Source: Arcobacter sp. CECT 8986
GTDB taxonomy: Bacteria > Campylobacterota > Campylobacteria > Campylobacterales > Arcobacteraceae
Direction: 5' to 3'
Assembly: GCF_004116725.1 (NCBI RefSeq)
Contig: NZ_PDKG01000001.1
Location: 186,001-250,000, forward strand
DNA: 64,000 bases
Shown here one piece after another: positions 18,644 through 27,149 of the stretch. Under the pieces are notes generated by a model. The model saw only the letters and a program-made list of their open reading frames with translations, did no database searches and was not told the DNA's origin. Position numbers and translations under genes: made by a program. How positions within the stretch are numbered: position 1 is the stretch's first letter; every line of letters begins with the position of its first letter.

Positions 18644-19235
18644 ATAAGTGCTCCGTAATTGCATTTTGAAGATCAATCATTCCTCGTTTTTTCAAATTAG
18701 AGATAAAAATACCATCAGGGTAAGCTCTTTTTAACTTCGCTAAATCACTCTGTTTTAATTTATCAGTTTTTGTAAAAGCGTTTATAATAATTTGATCGCC
18801 TCTTTTAATTGTATTTAAAAATTCATCAACATTTGTATCAATATCCAAATTTGGATGTCTAGCATCTATTAAATGTACAAATATTTGAAGACAAGGTCTC
18901 TCTTCTAAATATCCTGTTAAATTTCTATTCCAATCTTTTTTTAAACCTTTTGAAACTTTTGCATATCCAAAACCAGGTAAATCCACAAATCTTGCATAAA
19001 GATAAGGTAACTCTTCATTTTCAGTCTTAAACTTAATATCAAAATAGTTAATTAACTGTGTTTTACCTGGAGTAGAAGATGACTTTGCTAAACCTTTTCT
19101 TTTTGTCAAAGTATTTAACAATGAAGATTTACCAACGTTACTTCTTCCAAGAAAAGCAACTTCAGCTTTATCTGGACTTGGAGAATCAGAAATACTTTGA
19201 GCTGACGTCAAAAATGAAGCATCAACAATTTTCAT
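18624..19235 (-). CDS. engB: Ribosome-biogenesis GTPase EngB/YsxC (YihA)
   Basis: A 203-aa small GTPase. G1 GRSNVGKSSLLN is at about 31-42, the G2 region STPGKTQLIN at about 54-63, G3 DLPGFGYA at about 80-87, and G4 TKTD with G5 ISNL toward the end. EngB assists maturation of the large ribosomal subunit. Its ATG overlaps the lptA stop by one base (TAATG). Confidence 0.96.
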   Translation of the reverse strand: MKIVDASFLTSAQSISDSPSPDKAEVAFLGRSNVGKSSLLNTLTKRKGLAKSSSTPGKTQLINYFDIKFKTENEELPYLYARFVDLPGFGYAKVSKGLKKDWNRNLTGYLEERPCLQIFVHLIDARHPNLDIDTNVDEFLNTIKRGDQIIINAFTKTDKLKQSDLAKLKRAYPDGIFISNLKKRGMIDLQNAITEHLFGNQIF

Positions 19236-19741
19236 TATTTATTTGCTCCATTATCTTTTTTATTATCATCTAAATTAATAATAAATCTTACTGGTTTATT
19301 CTCTGTACCATTTACTTTTGCTTCACCTGTTTTTTGATTAATAAAAATTTTATCTCCATAAACTTTTCTATCGTCAACTTTTTCTTTAATAAATCCATTA
19401 CCAATGATTACATATCTAGCTTCTTGAGGGTAATATATAACTTTATTACCTTTACCTTCATATTGTTTATTGTTTTGAGAAATAATAGTAAAAGAAACAT
19501 TTCCTATCGCAACATATCTTAAAGGTACTCTTTTTTGATTTGCAGTTTTTTTAGACATATAAACTTCTAGTCTATCAGAATCTAATTTATCTTGTTGCTT
19601 TCTTAACTTAACATCACCTGTAAAAATTGATACACCTTTACCATCATTACCTTGAAAATTTTTTGCATCAATTATTAACTTGTTTGAATTTGCCATTAAT
19701 ATAGATGTTGTAAAAAACAGTAATATAAATAAATTTCTCAT
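19235..19741 (-). CDS. lptA: LPS transport periplasmic bridge protein LptA
   Basis: A 168-aa protein with a signal peptide (LFILLFFTTSILMANS) and OstA/LptA-type beta-jellyroll repeats: IDAKNFQGNDGKGVSIFTGDV, LDSDRLEVYMSKK, then VYGDKIFINQKTGEAKVNG. It forms the periplasmic bridge that passes lipooligosaccharide from the inner to the outer membrane. The context with lptC and kdsC upstream and engB downstream supports the call. Confidence 0.9.
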   Translation of the reverse strand: MRNLFILLFFTTSILMANSNKLIIDAKNFQGNDGKGVSIFTGDVKLRKQQDKLDSDRLEVYMSKKTANQKRVPLRYVAIGNVSFTIISQNNKQYEGKGNKVIYYPQEARYVIIGNGFIKEKVDDRKVYGDKIFINQKTGEAKVNGTENKPVRFIINLDDNKKDNGANK

Positions 19742-19749
19742 ACTTTTCC

Positions 19750-20277
19750 TTATTTTGTAGTTTCTATTTCAAAATGTGAATTTTTAGATTTCATAATCTC
19801 TTTTTGTAAATCTAAATAAAGGTTTTTACCTTTTAAATAATGCTTATAATAAGTCCCATTAAATGGTACAGTATTAGTTGCAATCTGAGTTTTATCATTG
19901 TAATATAACTCATCAGTATTTAAAGTTATAAAATCATCTCTTCTAAATTTTACATCTTTAATAAATGTATAATTATCTTCTTTTTTAATAATTACATTTG
20001 CACTAATAAAATCTGTTGCATTTTTAACTTTTTTATCTTTTGCTTTTAAAATAAACTCACCTTCATACATAATATCATGAGTTTTAAATCTTGAAGCTTT
20101 TTTTGCATTTACTATTTTTGTTGTTGTCTCTTCATTTAATGTATACATCGTAGAATCATTAAATGTGATTAGAGGTATATCTTTTTGCTCATCTTTATTA
20201 TTGTTTTCTGAAATAGGAATAAAATAAATTCCTAAAGAGAAAGCAAAAAGTGCATAAATAAAAAACTTTATAACCAT
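19750..20277 (-). CDS. lptC: LPS export protein LptC
   Basis: A 175-aa protein with a single N-terminal membrane helix (FFIYALFAFSLGIYFIPI) and a periplasmic jellyroll typical of LptC (FRRDDFITLNTDELYYNDK, VPFNGTYYKHYLKGKNLYLD). It hands lipooligosaccharide from LptBFG to LptA. The N-terminus overlaps kdsC by 10 bp. The sequence is divergent and the call leans on the order kdsC-lptC-lptA. Confidence 0.85.
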   Translation of the reverse strand: MVIKFFIYALFAFSLGIYFIPISENNNKDEQKDIPLITFNDSTMYTLNEETTTKIVNAKKASRFKTHDIMYEGEFILKAKDKKVKNATDFISANVIIKKEDNYTFIKDVKFRRDDFITLNTDELYYNDKTQIATNTVPFNGTYYKHYLKGKNLYLDLQKEIMKSKNSHFEIETTK

Positions 20278-20765
20278 GCTTTTAAAAACTCCTCTTCTAA
20301 ATTATCTTCTTTTACAATATATTCTATCATCTCTCTTACTGCACCATTTCCACCACTTTTTTGACAAATCACATCAACAAAATCTTTTAAATAATGTGTT
20401 CCATTTGCAGGAGTAAATGAAAGTTGTGCTTTTTTTAGCATTTTATAATCATTTAAATCATCCCCAATAGCAGCAACTTGATTCCAAGAAAGACCCTCTT
20501 TATCAAGAATTTGTTGTAAAACTTCATCTTTATTATGAACTTTTTGATACAAATGAGTAATACTTAAATCATCAGCTCTTTTCTCAACTATTTTAGATGT
20601 TCTACCTGTAATAATTGCAGCTTTTTTCCCCATAACTTTTGTCCATGTTGCAATTGCTAAACCATCTGAAACATCAAAAGATTTAAGTTCATCTAAACTA
20701 TTTGTATAAGTTATTTTTCCATCTGTTAATGTACCATCAACATCTAAAACAATAAGTTCAATCAT
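20268..20765 (-). CDS. kdsC: 3-deoxy-D-manno-octulosonate 8-phosphate phosphatase KdsC
   Basis: A 165-aa HAD-superfamily phosphatase lacking a cap domain. The motif I nucleophile is in LDVDGTLTDGKI (Asp8), motif II in IITGRTS, a Lys in VHNKDEVL, and motif III/IV in AAIGDDLNDYKML. KdsC removes phosphate from KDO-8-P in the lipid A/KDO pathway. It overlaps hisB by 4 bp (ATGA) and leads into lptC and lptA. Confidence 0.93.
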   Translation of the reverse strand: MIELIVLDVDGTLTDGKITYTNSLDELKSFDVSDGLAIATWTKVMGKKAAIITGRTSKIVEKRADDLSITHLYQKVHNKDEVLQQILDKEGLSWNQVAAIGDDLNDYKMLKKAQLSFTPANGTHYLKDFVDVICQKSGGNGAVREMIEYIVKEDNLEEEFLKAWL

Positions 20766-21334
20766 AAAACACCTTTAGTACTTGGTATTCCTAATTTTTC
20801 ATTTTTTACCATTGCTCTTCTTAGTGCAACTGCAACTGATTTAAATGCAGCTTCTAAAATATGGTGTTTATTTTTACCTCTTTCATATACAATATGACAA
20901 GTAAGTCCTGCATTCATAACAAAAGCGTTGAAAAACTCTTCTGCTAGTTCAACATCAAACTGCCCTACTTTATCTTTTATATCAATTGTATAAACTAAAA
21001 AAGGTCTATTACTCAAATCAAGTGCACATGTAACTGCAGCTTCATCCATAACAACAGTTGCATTACCATATCTTTCAACAGCTTGAATAGGGAAAATTGC
21101 CTCTTTTAAAGCTTTACCTAAAACAATTCCACAATCTTCTACACTATGGTGAAAATCAATATGTAAATCACCTTTACAAGATAACTCTATATCAATTCCA
21201 CTGTGTTTTGATAATGCTTCAAGCATATGGTCAAAAAAACCAATTCCTGTATCAATTTTACTAACACCTGAACCATTTATGTCAAGTTTACATTTGATAT
21301 CAGTCTCTTTTGTTTTTCTACTTAACTCAACCAT
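20762..21334 (-). CDS. hisB: Imidazoleglycerol-phosphate dehydratase
   Basis: A 190-aa single-domain HisB, without the histidinol-phosphatase part found in enterics. The metal-binding motifs are clear: GIGFFDHMLEALSKHSG, DLHIDFHHSVEDCGIVLGKA, and NAGLTCHIVYERGKNKHHILEAAFKSVA. It catalyses step six of histidine synthesis. It sits alone among envelope genes, with other his genes elsewhere except hisS nearby. Confidence 0.97.
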   Translation of the reverse strand: MVELSRKTKETDIKCKLDINGSGVSKIDTGIGFFDHMLEALSKHSGIDIELSCKGDLHIDFHHSVEDCGIVLGKALKEAIFPIQAVERYGNATVVMDEAAVTCALDLSNRPFLVYTIDIKDKVGQFDVELAEEFFNAFVMNAGLTCHIVYERGKNKHHILEAAFKSVAVALRRAMVKNEKLGIPSTKGVL

Positions 21335-21345
21335 TTTTTCTCCCT

Positions 21346-22173
21346 TTAGTGTGCAATAATCATTGCACCATTAATTCCTAATCGTTTTTTAAAGTCTGTT
21401 GCTTCTTCTTCACTTCTAAATCCACTTACCCAAACTCTATTTATAGGTTTATCTTCAAAATACCCCTCTTTGATTATAACTTGGTAATTTTTACTTATAA
21501 TATTTTCAAATTTTCTTTGAGTGATTTTTGCACCTTCATATCTTCTAAATGCACCAACTTGAACATAATATTTTCCAACAGACATAACTTCTTTTTTCTC
21601 TGTTTCTGATTTTGCAATTTTACCATGAAAACCAAGAACAGTAAGTTTTACTTTTGCTGTTCCTTTTTTTACCATATCTATTGCTCTTGCTGCTTTATTT
21701 GATAAGTCAATAATTCTTCCAGTTACAAATGGTCCTCTATCATTAATTCTTACTACAACAGAACGTTGATTTTCAAGGTTATCAACTCTTACCATTGTAT
21801 TCATAGGTAAAGTTTTGTGTGCTGCTGTCATTGCATACATATCATAAATTTCACCATTTGATGTTCTTCTTGCATGGAAGTTTGGCCCATACCAAGAAGC
21901 AATACCACTTTGAGTATCACTAACTTTTGCAACTGTTGGATAGTACCATTTTCCATCAATTTGATAAGGTCTCATAGTTGCTCTATGCATTGCCTTAGAG
22001 TTTTTCATTTGTTGGTGTGGTATTTTTTCATATCCAGAATAATCTTTAGATGAACTTCCACCATAATATCCGCCATTTGAATATGACGAAAAACATCCAG
22101 TAAACAAAAAAGTAGATGCAACTACTAAACTACTTTTAATTGAAAGATTGATTATACTATTTTTTGATAACAA
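21346..22173 (-). CDS. rlpA: RlpA-family septal lytic transglycosylase-like lipoprotein with SPOR domain
   Basis: About 275 aa. Lipobox LFTGC with the lipidated Cys near residue 27. The double-psi beta-barrel follows at about 85-190 (GIASWYGPNFHARRTSNGE, MNTMVRVDNLENQRSVVVRINDRGPF, IIDLSNKAARAIDM). A C-terminal SPOR domain (YYVQVGAFRRYEGAKITQRKF) binds denuded septal peptidoglycan. The frame extends to TTG 22185, but TTG 22173 has GGAG 6 bases upstream, so I use that. It overlaps the mltD end by 17 bp. Confidence 0.92.
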   Translation of the reverse strand: MLSKNSIINLSIKSSLVVASTFLFTGCFSSYSNGGYYGGSSSKDYSGYEKIPHQQMKNSKAMHRATMRPYQIDGKWYYPTVAKVSDTQSGIASWYGPNFHARRTSNGEIYDMYAMTAAHKTLPMNTMVRVDNLENQRSVVVRINDRGPFVTGRIIDLSNKAARAIDMVKKGTAKVKLTVLGFHGKIAKSETEKKEVMSVGKYYVQVGAFRRYEGAKITQRKFENIISKNYQVIIKEGYFEDKPINRVWVSGFRSEEEATDFKKRLGINGAMIIAH

Positions 22174-23575
22174 TTTTATCTCCAATATTTATAAAGTTTG
22201 ATTCAAGTTTATTATCACTCATTAATTTTTTTAAATCAATTTTATATCTTCTTGCAATAGAGTATAAAGTATCTCCATTTTTCACTTTATATACTACACT
22301 TGTTTTTCTAACAATCTTTTTATTTGTCAAAACTAATCTTTGAGAAGAAGTTTTTGCTGAAGTAGTAATAGGTATAATTAATTTTTGTTTTAAAGAAAGA
22401 AGATTTGAATGAAGTTTATTAAAATCTTTTATAACTTTATATGAAACATGATATTTGTTACCAATTCTATGTAAAGAATCACCTCTTTTAACAACATACA
22501 CTAAATATCTACTATCTTTAATCAAATCTTTATTTGCTTGATATCTTGCAAGTCTACTGTATGGAATATAAATATCATATTTTTTAACATATGGAGGAAC
22601 AATTTGTAATTTTAAATGTCTATTTAAATTTTTTAACTCAGCATAATCAATTCCAACAGCATTTGAGATTGATCTTAAATGTAATCCACCTTTTACACTA
22701 ATTGTTGCAACAGAAGATGTTGCACCTATATTTAAAAGATGTGCATTATTATTTTCTGTAATAAAGCTTTGATTATTCATCATACCAAGTGCAATAATTT
22801 TTCTTATATACATTCTACTTTCACTTGGAACATATTGTCTACTTACTTTATTTTGAACTTCAAGTAATTCATCAATATCTAAAGAAACGCCCCATTTCTT
22901 AACTTCATTATAAACTCTTCTTAGTTTATAAAATGGCTCACTTCCTCTTTGGTAATAGTATATAATTCTTCTAAACTCTTGAATTTTTTTACTATATTTT
23001 TGTTTTGGATGTTCTTCAACATATTTATCAATTGTAGCTCTTGTAAGTCCTTCTATAACTCTACCTTCTCCACAATTGTAAGCAATTGCAGCTAAGTACC
23101 ATTTACCAAATCTTTTATGCAAATGTTTTAAATAAGTGGCTGCTGCTTTTGTAGATTTTACTAAATCCATTCTCTCATCAACATATAAATTTATGTCTAA
23201 ATCATAGTGTTTACCAGTTCCATACATAAATTGCCAAATACCCATTGCTTTTACATTTGATTTTGCATCAATAGTAAAATCAGACTCAGCCATTGCCATA
23301 TATAAAAAAACTGCAGGAACTTTTTCATCTCTAAGTATTTTTTTTATGTTGGGAACAAACAGTGAAGCATCAGTAAGCTTCTTTACGTAATGATTTTGAT
23401 TATGTTCTCTTAATAAGTTTTCGTATGTTTTTTGAAGTTTATAATCAGTAATAAAAGAAGACTTGATATCTAAGTCTTCTAATATTTGTAAATCTCTTTG
23501 GTTATAATTTGCACCAATTAAAGATGCAAAAGTAAAATTAACTAATATAAATAAAAATAAAGCTATTTTAATCAA
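22157..23575 (-). CDS. mltD: Membrane-bound lytic murein transglycosylase D-like, with LysM domains
   Basis: A 472-aa protein. Signal peptide at 1-18; SLT domain at about 85-220 with the catalytic Glu in MAESDFTIDAKSNVKAMG and motif AIAYNCGEGRVIEGL; two clear C-terminal LysM repeats (YVVKRGDSLHRIGNKYHVSY at about 364; YKVKNGDTLYSIARRYKI at about 432) and a degenerate one before them. It cuts glycan strands to 1,6-anhydro products. Co-oriented with rlpA, suggesting shared work at the septum. Confidence 0.93.
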   Translation of the reverse strand: MIKIALFLFILVNFTFASLIGANYNQRDLQILEDLDIKSSFITDYKLQKTYENLLREHNQNHYVKKLTDASLFVPNIKKILRDEKVPAVFLYMAMAESDFTIDAKSNVKAMGIWQFMYGTGKHYDLDINLYVDERMDLVKSTKAAATYLKHLHKRFGKWYLAAIAYNCGEGRVIEGLTRATIDKYVEEHPKQKYSKKIQEFRRIIYYYQRGSEPFYKLRRVYNEVKKWGVSLDIDELLEVQNKVSRQYVPSESRMYIRKIIALGMMNNQSFITENNNAHLLNIGATSSVATISVKGGLHLRSISNAVGIDYAELKNLNRHLKLQIVPPYVKKYDIYIPYSRLARYQANKDLIKDSRYLVYVVKRGDSLHRIGNKYHVSYKVIKDFNKLHSNLLSLKQKLIIPITTSAKTSSQRLVLTNKKIVRKTSVVYKVKNGDTLYSIARRYKIDLKKLMSDNKLESNFINIGDKIVIKK

Positions 23576-23611
23576 ATAATTTCCTAAATCTTAAAATAGT
23601 GCATATTTTAT

Positions 23612-24400
23612 CTAATTTATATTAGAGAACTCCTTAAATAAGGTTTTAGCATTATTTGTAGTAAAATCTTCTACCTCTTCAACACTTATTTCAAGTAATT
23701 CTGAAATTTTTTGAGCCACCAAAGTTGTATAAGCAGGCTCATTTCTTGTACCTCTATGAGGATGTGGAGTTAAATAAGGTCCATCTGTTTCTATAATAAT
23801 TTTTTCTTTTGGAATTTTAGGAAAAACTTGTATCAATTTTCTTGCATTTTTGAAAGTTAATACTCCACCTATACCAAAATAAAAATTTTCATTTGCCAAA
23901 CTTACTAATTGTTCATCTGCATTGAAGCAGTGTAAAACACCACCTACTTCTTTTGCATTATAATCTAATAATAACTTTTTAGAGTCATTAGAAGCATCTC
24001 TTACATGAACAATTAGAGGTTTTTTAACCTCTTTTGCAAACTCAATTTGTTTTATAAAAACATCTTTTTGTAATTTTATCTCTTCTTCTTTTTCAGTTTC
24101 AGATTCAGGTAATCTAAAATAGTCTAATCCACACTCACCAATAGCTATACACTTTGGATGTTTAACATACTCTTTCATTATTTCTAAATCATATGCTTTT
24201 GCATCATAAGGATGAACTCCAACTGCAAAATATACTTCATCATATTTTTCAGCAAGTTCAACAGCTCTTGGTAAATCTTTAGGATCCGCTCCAGGGATTA
24301 AGAAACCTTTTACATTTGATTCTAAAGCGTTTGATATTACAGTTTCAATATCTTCATAATATTGCTCATTATCTAGATGACAGTGCGTATCAATAATTAT
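23612..24400 (-). CDS. tatD: TatD-family metal-dependent hydrolase, initiated at AUA
   Basis: 262 aa if read from 24400, giving the family N-terminus M-IIDTHCHLD. The first ATG in frame (24178) would delete the first metal-binding HxH and 74 residues. Upstream of the DTHCHLD codons there is no ATG, GTG or TTG before an in-frame TGA. ATA at 24400-24398 has AAAAGG 8 bases upstream and overlaps the preceding stop as ATAA. Other TatD motifs are present: ECGLDYFR, VHVRDAS, GVLHCF, IETDGPYL. Such enzymes act as 3'-5' DNases or deacylases. Confidence 0.87.
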   Translation of the reverse strand: MIIDTHCHLDNEQYYEDIETVISNALESNVKGFLIPGADPKDLPRAVELAEKYDEVYFAVGVHPYDAKAYDLEIMKEYVKHPKCIAIGECGLDYFRLPESETEKEEEIKLQKDVFIKQIEFAKEVKKPLIVHVRDASNDSKKLLLDYNAKEVGGVLHCFNADEQLVSLANENFYFGIGGVLTFKNARKLIQVFPKIPKEKIIIETDGPYLTPHPHRGTRNEPAYTTLVAQKISELLEISVEEVEDFTTNNAKTLFKEFSNIN

Positions 24401-24702
24401 GATAAAAACCTTTTTTCAACTAGATTTAAAATACCATTGATGTCTTGAGTATCTTCACCTTTTATCCAAGCGTCGATTCCAAAGTTTTTAAAAGCATCAT
24501 AATCACTGTCATCATCAATTACTGCTATTGAAACAAATTTTTCTTTACAAACATCATGTTTATTTTCTTCAAAATCAAAAATTGAATTTATATCTAAAAT
24601 AGCAATATCTGCTTTGTTAGAAACACCACTATCAAAATTTTCTATTTGGTGTTTAGTATCAATTAAAGACTCATCAAAATTACAAAAAGTTACTATATTC
24701 AT
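24397..24702 (-). CDS. Small receiver-like protein (degenerate response-regulator fold)
   Basis: 101 aa, no recognised family name. The layout hints at a CheY-like fold: a hydrophobic strand at the start (MNIVTFCNFDE), ADIAILDINSIF in the place of strand 3, FVSIAVIDDDSDYDAF as strand 4, and FGIDAWIKGEDTQDINGIL resembling the strand 5/helix 5 end of receivers. Key acidic and phosphorylation residues are not all in place. It lies between hslU and tatD, overlapping tatD by 4 bp. Function unknown. Confidence 0.7.
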   Translation of the reverse strand: MNIVTFCNFDESLIDTKHQIENFDSGVSNKADIAILDINSIFDFEENKHDVCKEKFVSIAVIDDDSDYDAFKNFGIDAWIKGEDTQDINGILNLVEKRFLS

Positions 24703-24762
24703 AACTACCCCTTGTTTTCTTTATAAAATATTAATCATTTTATCAAATTAAAAATTAAAAAA

Positions 24763-26091
24763 CTACAAAATATATCTTGCTGTATCTTCATTTTCAACGA
24801 TATCGTCAAGTTTTTCTTCAACTAAAGCTTCATCAACAACAATTGTCTCACCTTTTTTCTCATCTGCTGAAAAACTTATATCTTCAATTACTTTCTCAAT
24901 TACAGTATGTAATCTTCTAGCTCCAATATCTTCTGTTTTCTCATTTGCACTTACAGAATATTTAGCAAAAGCTTTAATCGCTTCATCTTTAAACTCTAAA
25001 GTAACACCTTCAACTTCAAGAAGTGCTTTGTATTGTCTTAATAATGAGTTTTTAGTATTTGTAAGAATTTTATAAAGAGCCTCTTCATCTAAAGAACTCA
25101 ATTCAACTCTCAATGGAAATCTCCCTTGAAGCTCTGGAAGTAAATCACTTGGTTTAGATACATGAAATGCACCAGCAGCTATAAATAAAATATGGTCTGT
25201 TTTTACTTGACCAAATTTTGTTTGAACACTACTTCCTTCTACAATTGGAAGTAAATCTCTTTGAACACCCTCTTTTGAAGGGTCTTGATTTTGTGTTTTA
25301 GAACCTGTTGCAATTTTATCAATTTCATCTAAGAAAATTATCCCACCATTTTCAGCTCTTTTAATTGCTTCAATTTTAATCGCTTCTTGGTCTAATAATT
25401 TTTCACTTGCCACATCTTTTAGTAAAACTTTTGCATCTTTAATTGACACTTCTTTTTTTACTTTTTCTTTGTTTAATCCACCTAACATTTTTGAAAGACT
25501 TTCTTGCATTGAAGTCATATCCATTGGCATTGATGAATCAATTATTTCTACATGTGTTTTTTTAGGAAGTTCAATCTCAATTTTTTTATCATCTAATTGT
25601 CCACTTAAAAGTTTCTCTTCCATTTTGTTATAAGTTTTAATAAATGACTCTTTTGCACTTTCACTTGCACCTTCTGGAAGTGGTGGAACTAATTTTTCAA
25701 TAATTTGCTTATTTACTTCATCATCAATTTTATCTGAAATTTTTTCTTCATACTCTTTTGTTACAAGATTAATTGACTCATAAACTAAATCTCTTATCAT
25801 TGATTCTACATCTCTACCTACAAAACCAACTTCTGTATACTTACTTGCTTCAACTTTTACAAAAGGTAATCCCATCATTTTTGCTAATCTTCTAGCAATT
25901 TCAGTTTTACCTACACCTGTACTTCCTATCATAAGAATATTTTTAGGCATAATCTCTTCTTGTAAAGCTGGTTCTACTTGCATTCTTCTAAATCTATTTC
26001 TAAGTGCTAATGCAATAGTTTTTTTTGCATCATTTTGACCAATAATATAATCGTCTAAATATTCAACAATTTGTTTAGGAGTTAAATCCAT
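24763..26091 (-). CDS. hslU: ATP-dependent protease ATPase subunit HslU (ClpY)
   Basis: A 442-aa AAA+ unfoldase. N-terminal LTPKQIVEYLDDYIIGQNDAKK; Walker A GSTGVGKTEIAR at about 56-67; the VGRDVESMIRDLVY helix; an intermediate domain at about 110-230; Walker B GIIFLDEIDKIA at about 250; sensor-2 ARRLHTVIE; and the C-terminal YIL tail that docks into HslV. It unfolds substrates for the HslV peptidase. hslV ends one base upstream. Confidence 0.97.
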   Translation of the reverse strand: MDLTPKQIVEYLDDYIIGQNDAKKTIALALRNRFRRMQVEPALQEEIMPKNILMIGSTGVGKTEIARRLAKMMGLPFVKVEASKYTEVGFVGRDVESMIRDLVYESINLVTKEYEEKISDKIDDEVNKQIIEKLVPPLPEGASESAKESFIKTYNKMEEKLLSGQLDDKKIEIELPKKTHVEIIDSSMPMDMTSMQESLSKMLGGLNKEKVKKEVSIKDAKVLLKDVASEKLLDQEAIKIEAIKRAENGGIIFLDEIDKIATGSKTQNQDPSKEGVQRDLLPIVEGSSVQTKFGQVKTDHILFIAAGAFHVSKPSDLLPELQGRFPLRVELSSLDEEALYKILTNTKNSLLRQYKALLEVEGVTLEFKDEAIKAFAKYSVSANEKTEDIGARRLHTVIEKVIEDISFSADEKKGETIVVDEALVEEKLDDIVENEDTARYIL

Positions 26092-26092
26092 A

Positions 26093-26629
26093 TTAATCCT
26101 CTATTTTTAAAATTTTTATATTTTGATTTGTATATATACATAAATCACCTGCTATCATAAGTGATTCTTTTACTAACTCTTCTGGTTCTAAGTCTGAGTG
26201 TTTTGCAAGTGCTCTCGCAGCAGAAATTGCAAAATTACCACCACTTCCAATTGAAGCGATTTTTCCATCTTCTGGTTCTACAACATCTCCTGTACCACTT
26301 AAAATAAAAATATGTTCTTTATTTAGTACAATCATCATTGCTTCTAATCTTCTAAGAACTTTATCTTTTCTCCAAGCTTTAGAAAATGCAATTACTGCTT
26401 TTAGTAAATCACCTTTTGTAGTTTGAAGATGCTCTTCAAACATATCAAATAGATTAAAAGCATCTGCTGTACTTCCTGCAAAACCTGCTAATATTTGACC
26501 ATTGTATAATGTTCTAATTTTAGTAGCATTTCCTTTTAATACAGAATTACCAAATGTAACTTGACCATCACCACCAATTACGGCTTGCTTTTCGCCTTTA
26601 TATGCTAATATCGTAGTAGCTTCAAACAT
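26093..26629 (-). CDS. hslV: ATP-dependent protease peptidase subunit HslV (ClpQ)
   Basis: A 178-aa proteasome-type N-terminal nucleophile peptidase. The [21 protein letters not shown] start provides the catalytic Thr (residue 5 before processing), so a short MFEA leader must be removed. [14 protein letters not shown] is the other signature. It forms a double hexamer with HslU. ATG start 5 bases after rplI. Confidence 0.97.
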   Translation of the reverse strand: MFEATTILAYKGEKQAVIGGDGQVTFGNSVLKGNATKIRTLYNGQILAGFAGSTADAFNLFDMFEEHLQTTKGDLLKAVIAFSKAWRKDKVLRRLEAMMIVLNKEHIFILSGTGDVVEPEDGKIASIGSGGNFAISAARALAKHSDLEPEELVKESLMIAGDLCIYTNQNIKILKIED

Positions 26630-26634
26630 TACAA

Positions 26635-27081
26635 CTACTCTCCAATAATATCAATTTTTAAATTTGCATGAACTGCATGACCTAATTTACAATCGATTTC
26701 ATAAATTCCAGGTGCTTTTATTTTTTTATCAACAGTGATATTCTTTTTATCAATAATAATTTCAAAATCTTTTTCAAGTGCATCACTAATCTCTTTACTT
26801 GTAACAGAACCAATTAAGTGTCCGTTTGCACCAATTTTATGTTTGATAGTTAATTTTGTAGCATTAAGTTTTTCAGCTAAAGCTTTTGCTTGTGCAATCT
26901 CTTCAGCTTCTATCTCTTTTTCTCTTTTCTTTTGAGCTTCATATTTTTTTAGTACTTCATTAGTAGCATGTAAAGCCAGTCCTTTTCCAATTAAGAAGTT
27001 TTTCCCATATCCATCTTTTACTTCTTTTACTTCACCAGCTTTACCTAAGCCTTTTACATCTTTAATTAATAATACTTTCAC
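26635..27081 (-). CDS. rplI: 50S ribosomal protein L9
   Basis: 148 aa. The N-terminal rRNA-binding domain has the L9 signature ([20 protein letters not shown] ... [13 protein letters not shown]). A long charged connecting helix ([22 protein letters not shown]) leads to the C-terminal domain ([12 protein letters not shown]). First gene of the run into hslV and hslU, which is a conserved arrangement in this phylum. Confidence 0.98.
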   Translation of the reverse strand: MKVLLIKDVKGLGKAGEVKEVKDGYGKNFLIGKGLALHATNEVLKKYEAQKKREKEIEAEEIAQAKALAEKLNATKLTIKHKIGANGHLIGSVTSKEISDALEKDFEIIIDKKNITVDKKIKAPGIYEIDCKLGHAVHANLKIDIIGE

Positions 27082-27109
27082 AATAACTCCAATTCTTATT
27101 TAATTGGTG

Positions 27110-27125
27110 ATTATTGTACAATAAT
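27110..27125. promoter_or_regulatory. 16-bp perfect palindrome in the rplI-hslVU promoter region
   Basis: ATTATTGTACAATAAT is its own reverse complement. It lies 29 bases upstream of the rplI start and overlaps a TACAAT that can serve as its -10 box. It could be a repressor operator for the ribosomal protein/protease operon. The symmetric sequence is seen directly; function is inferred. Confidence 0.45.
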
Positions 27126-27149
27126 TAATTTAAAGTGAAAATTAATAAT

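Noticed and set aside
23612-24178. tatD starting at its first ATG (188 aa)
   Set aside because: This would remove the conserved N-terminal metal-binding motif, while upstream codons clearly encode the missing 74 residues.
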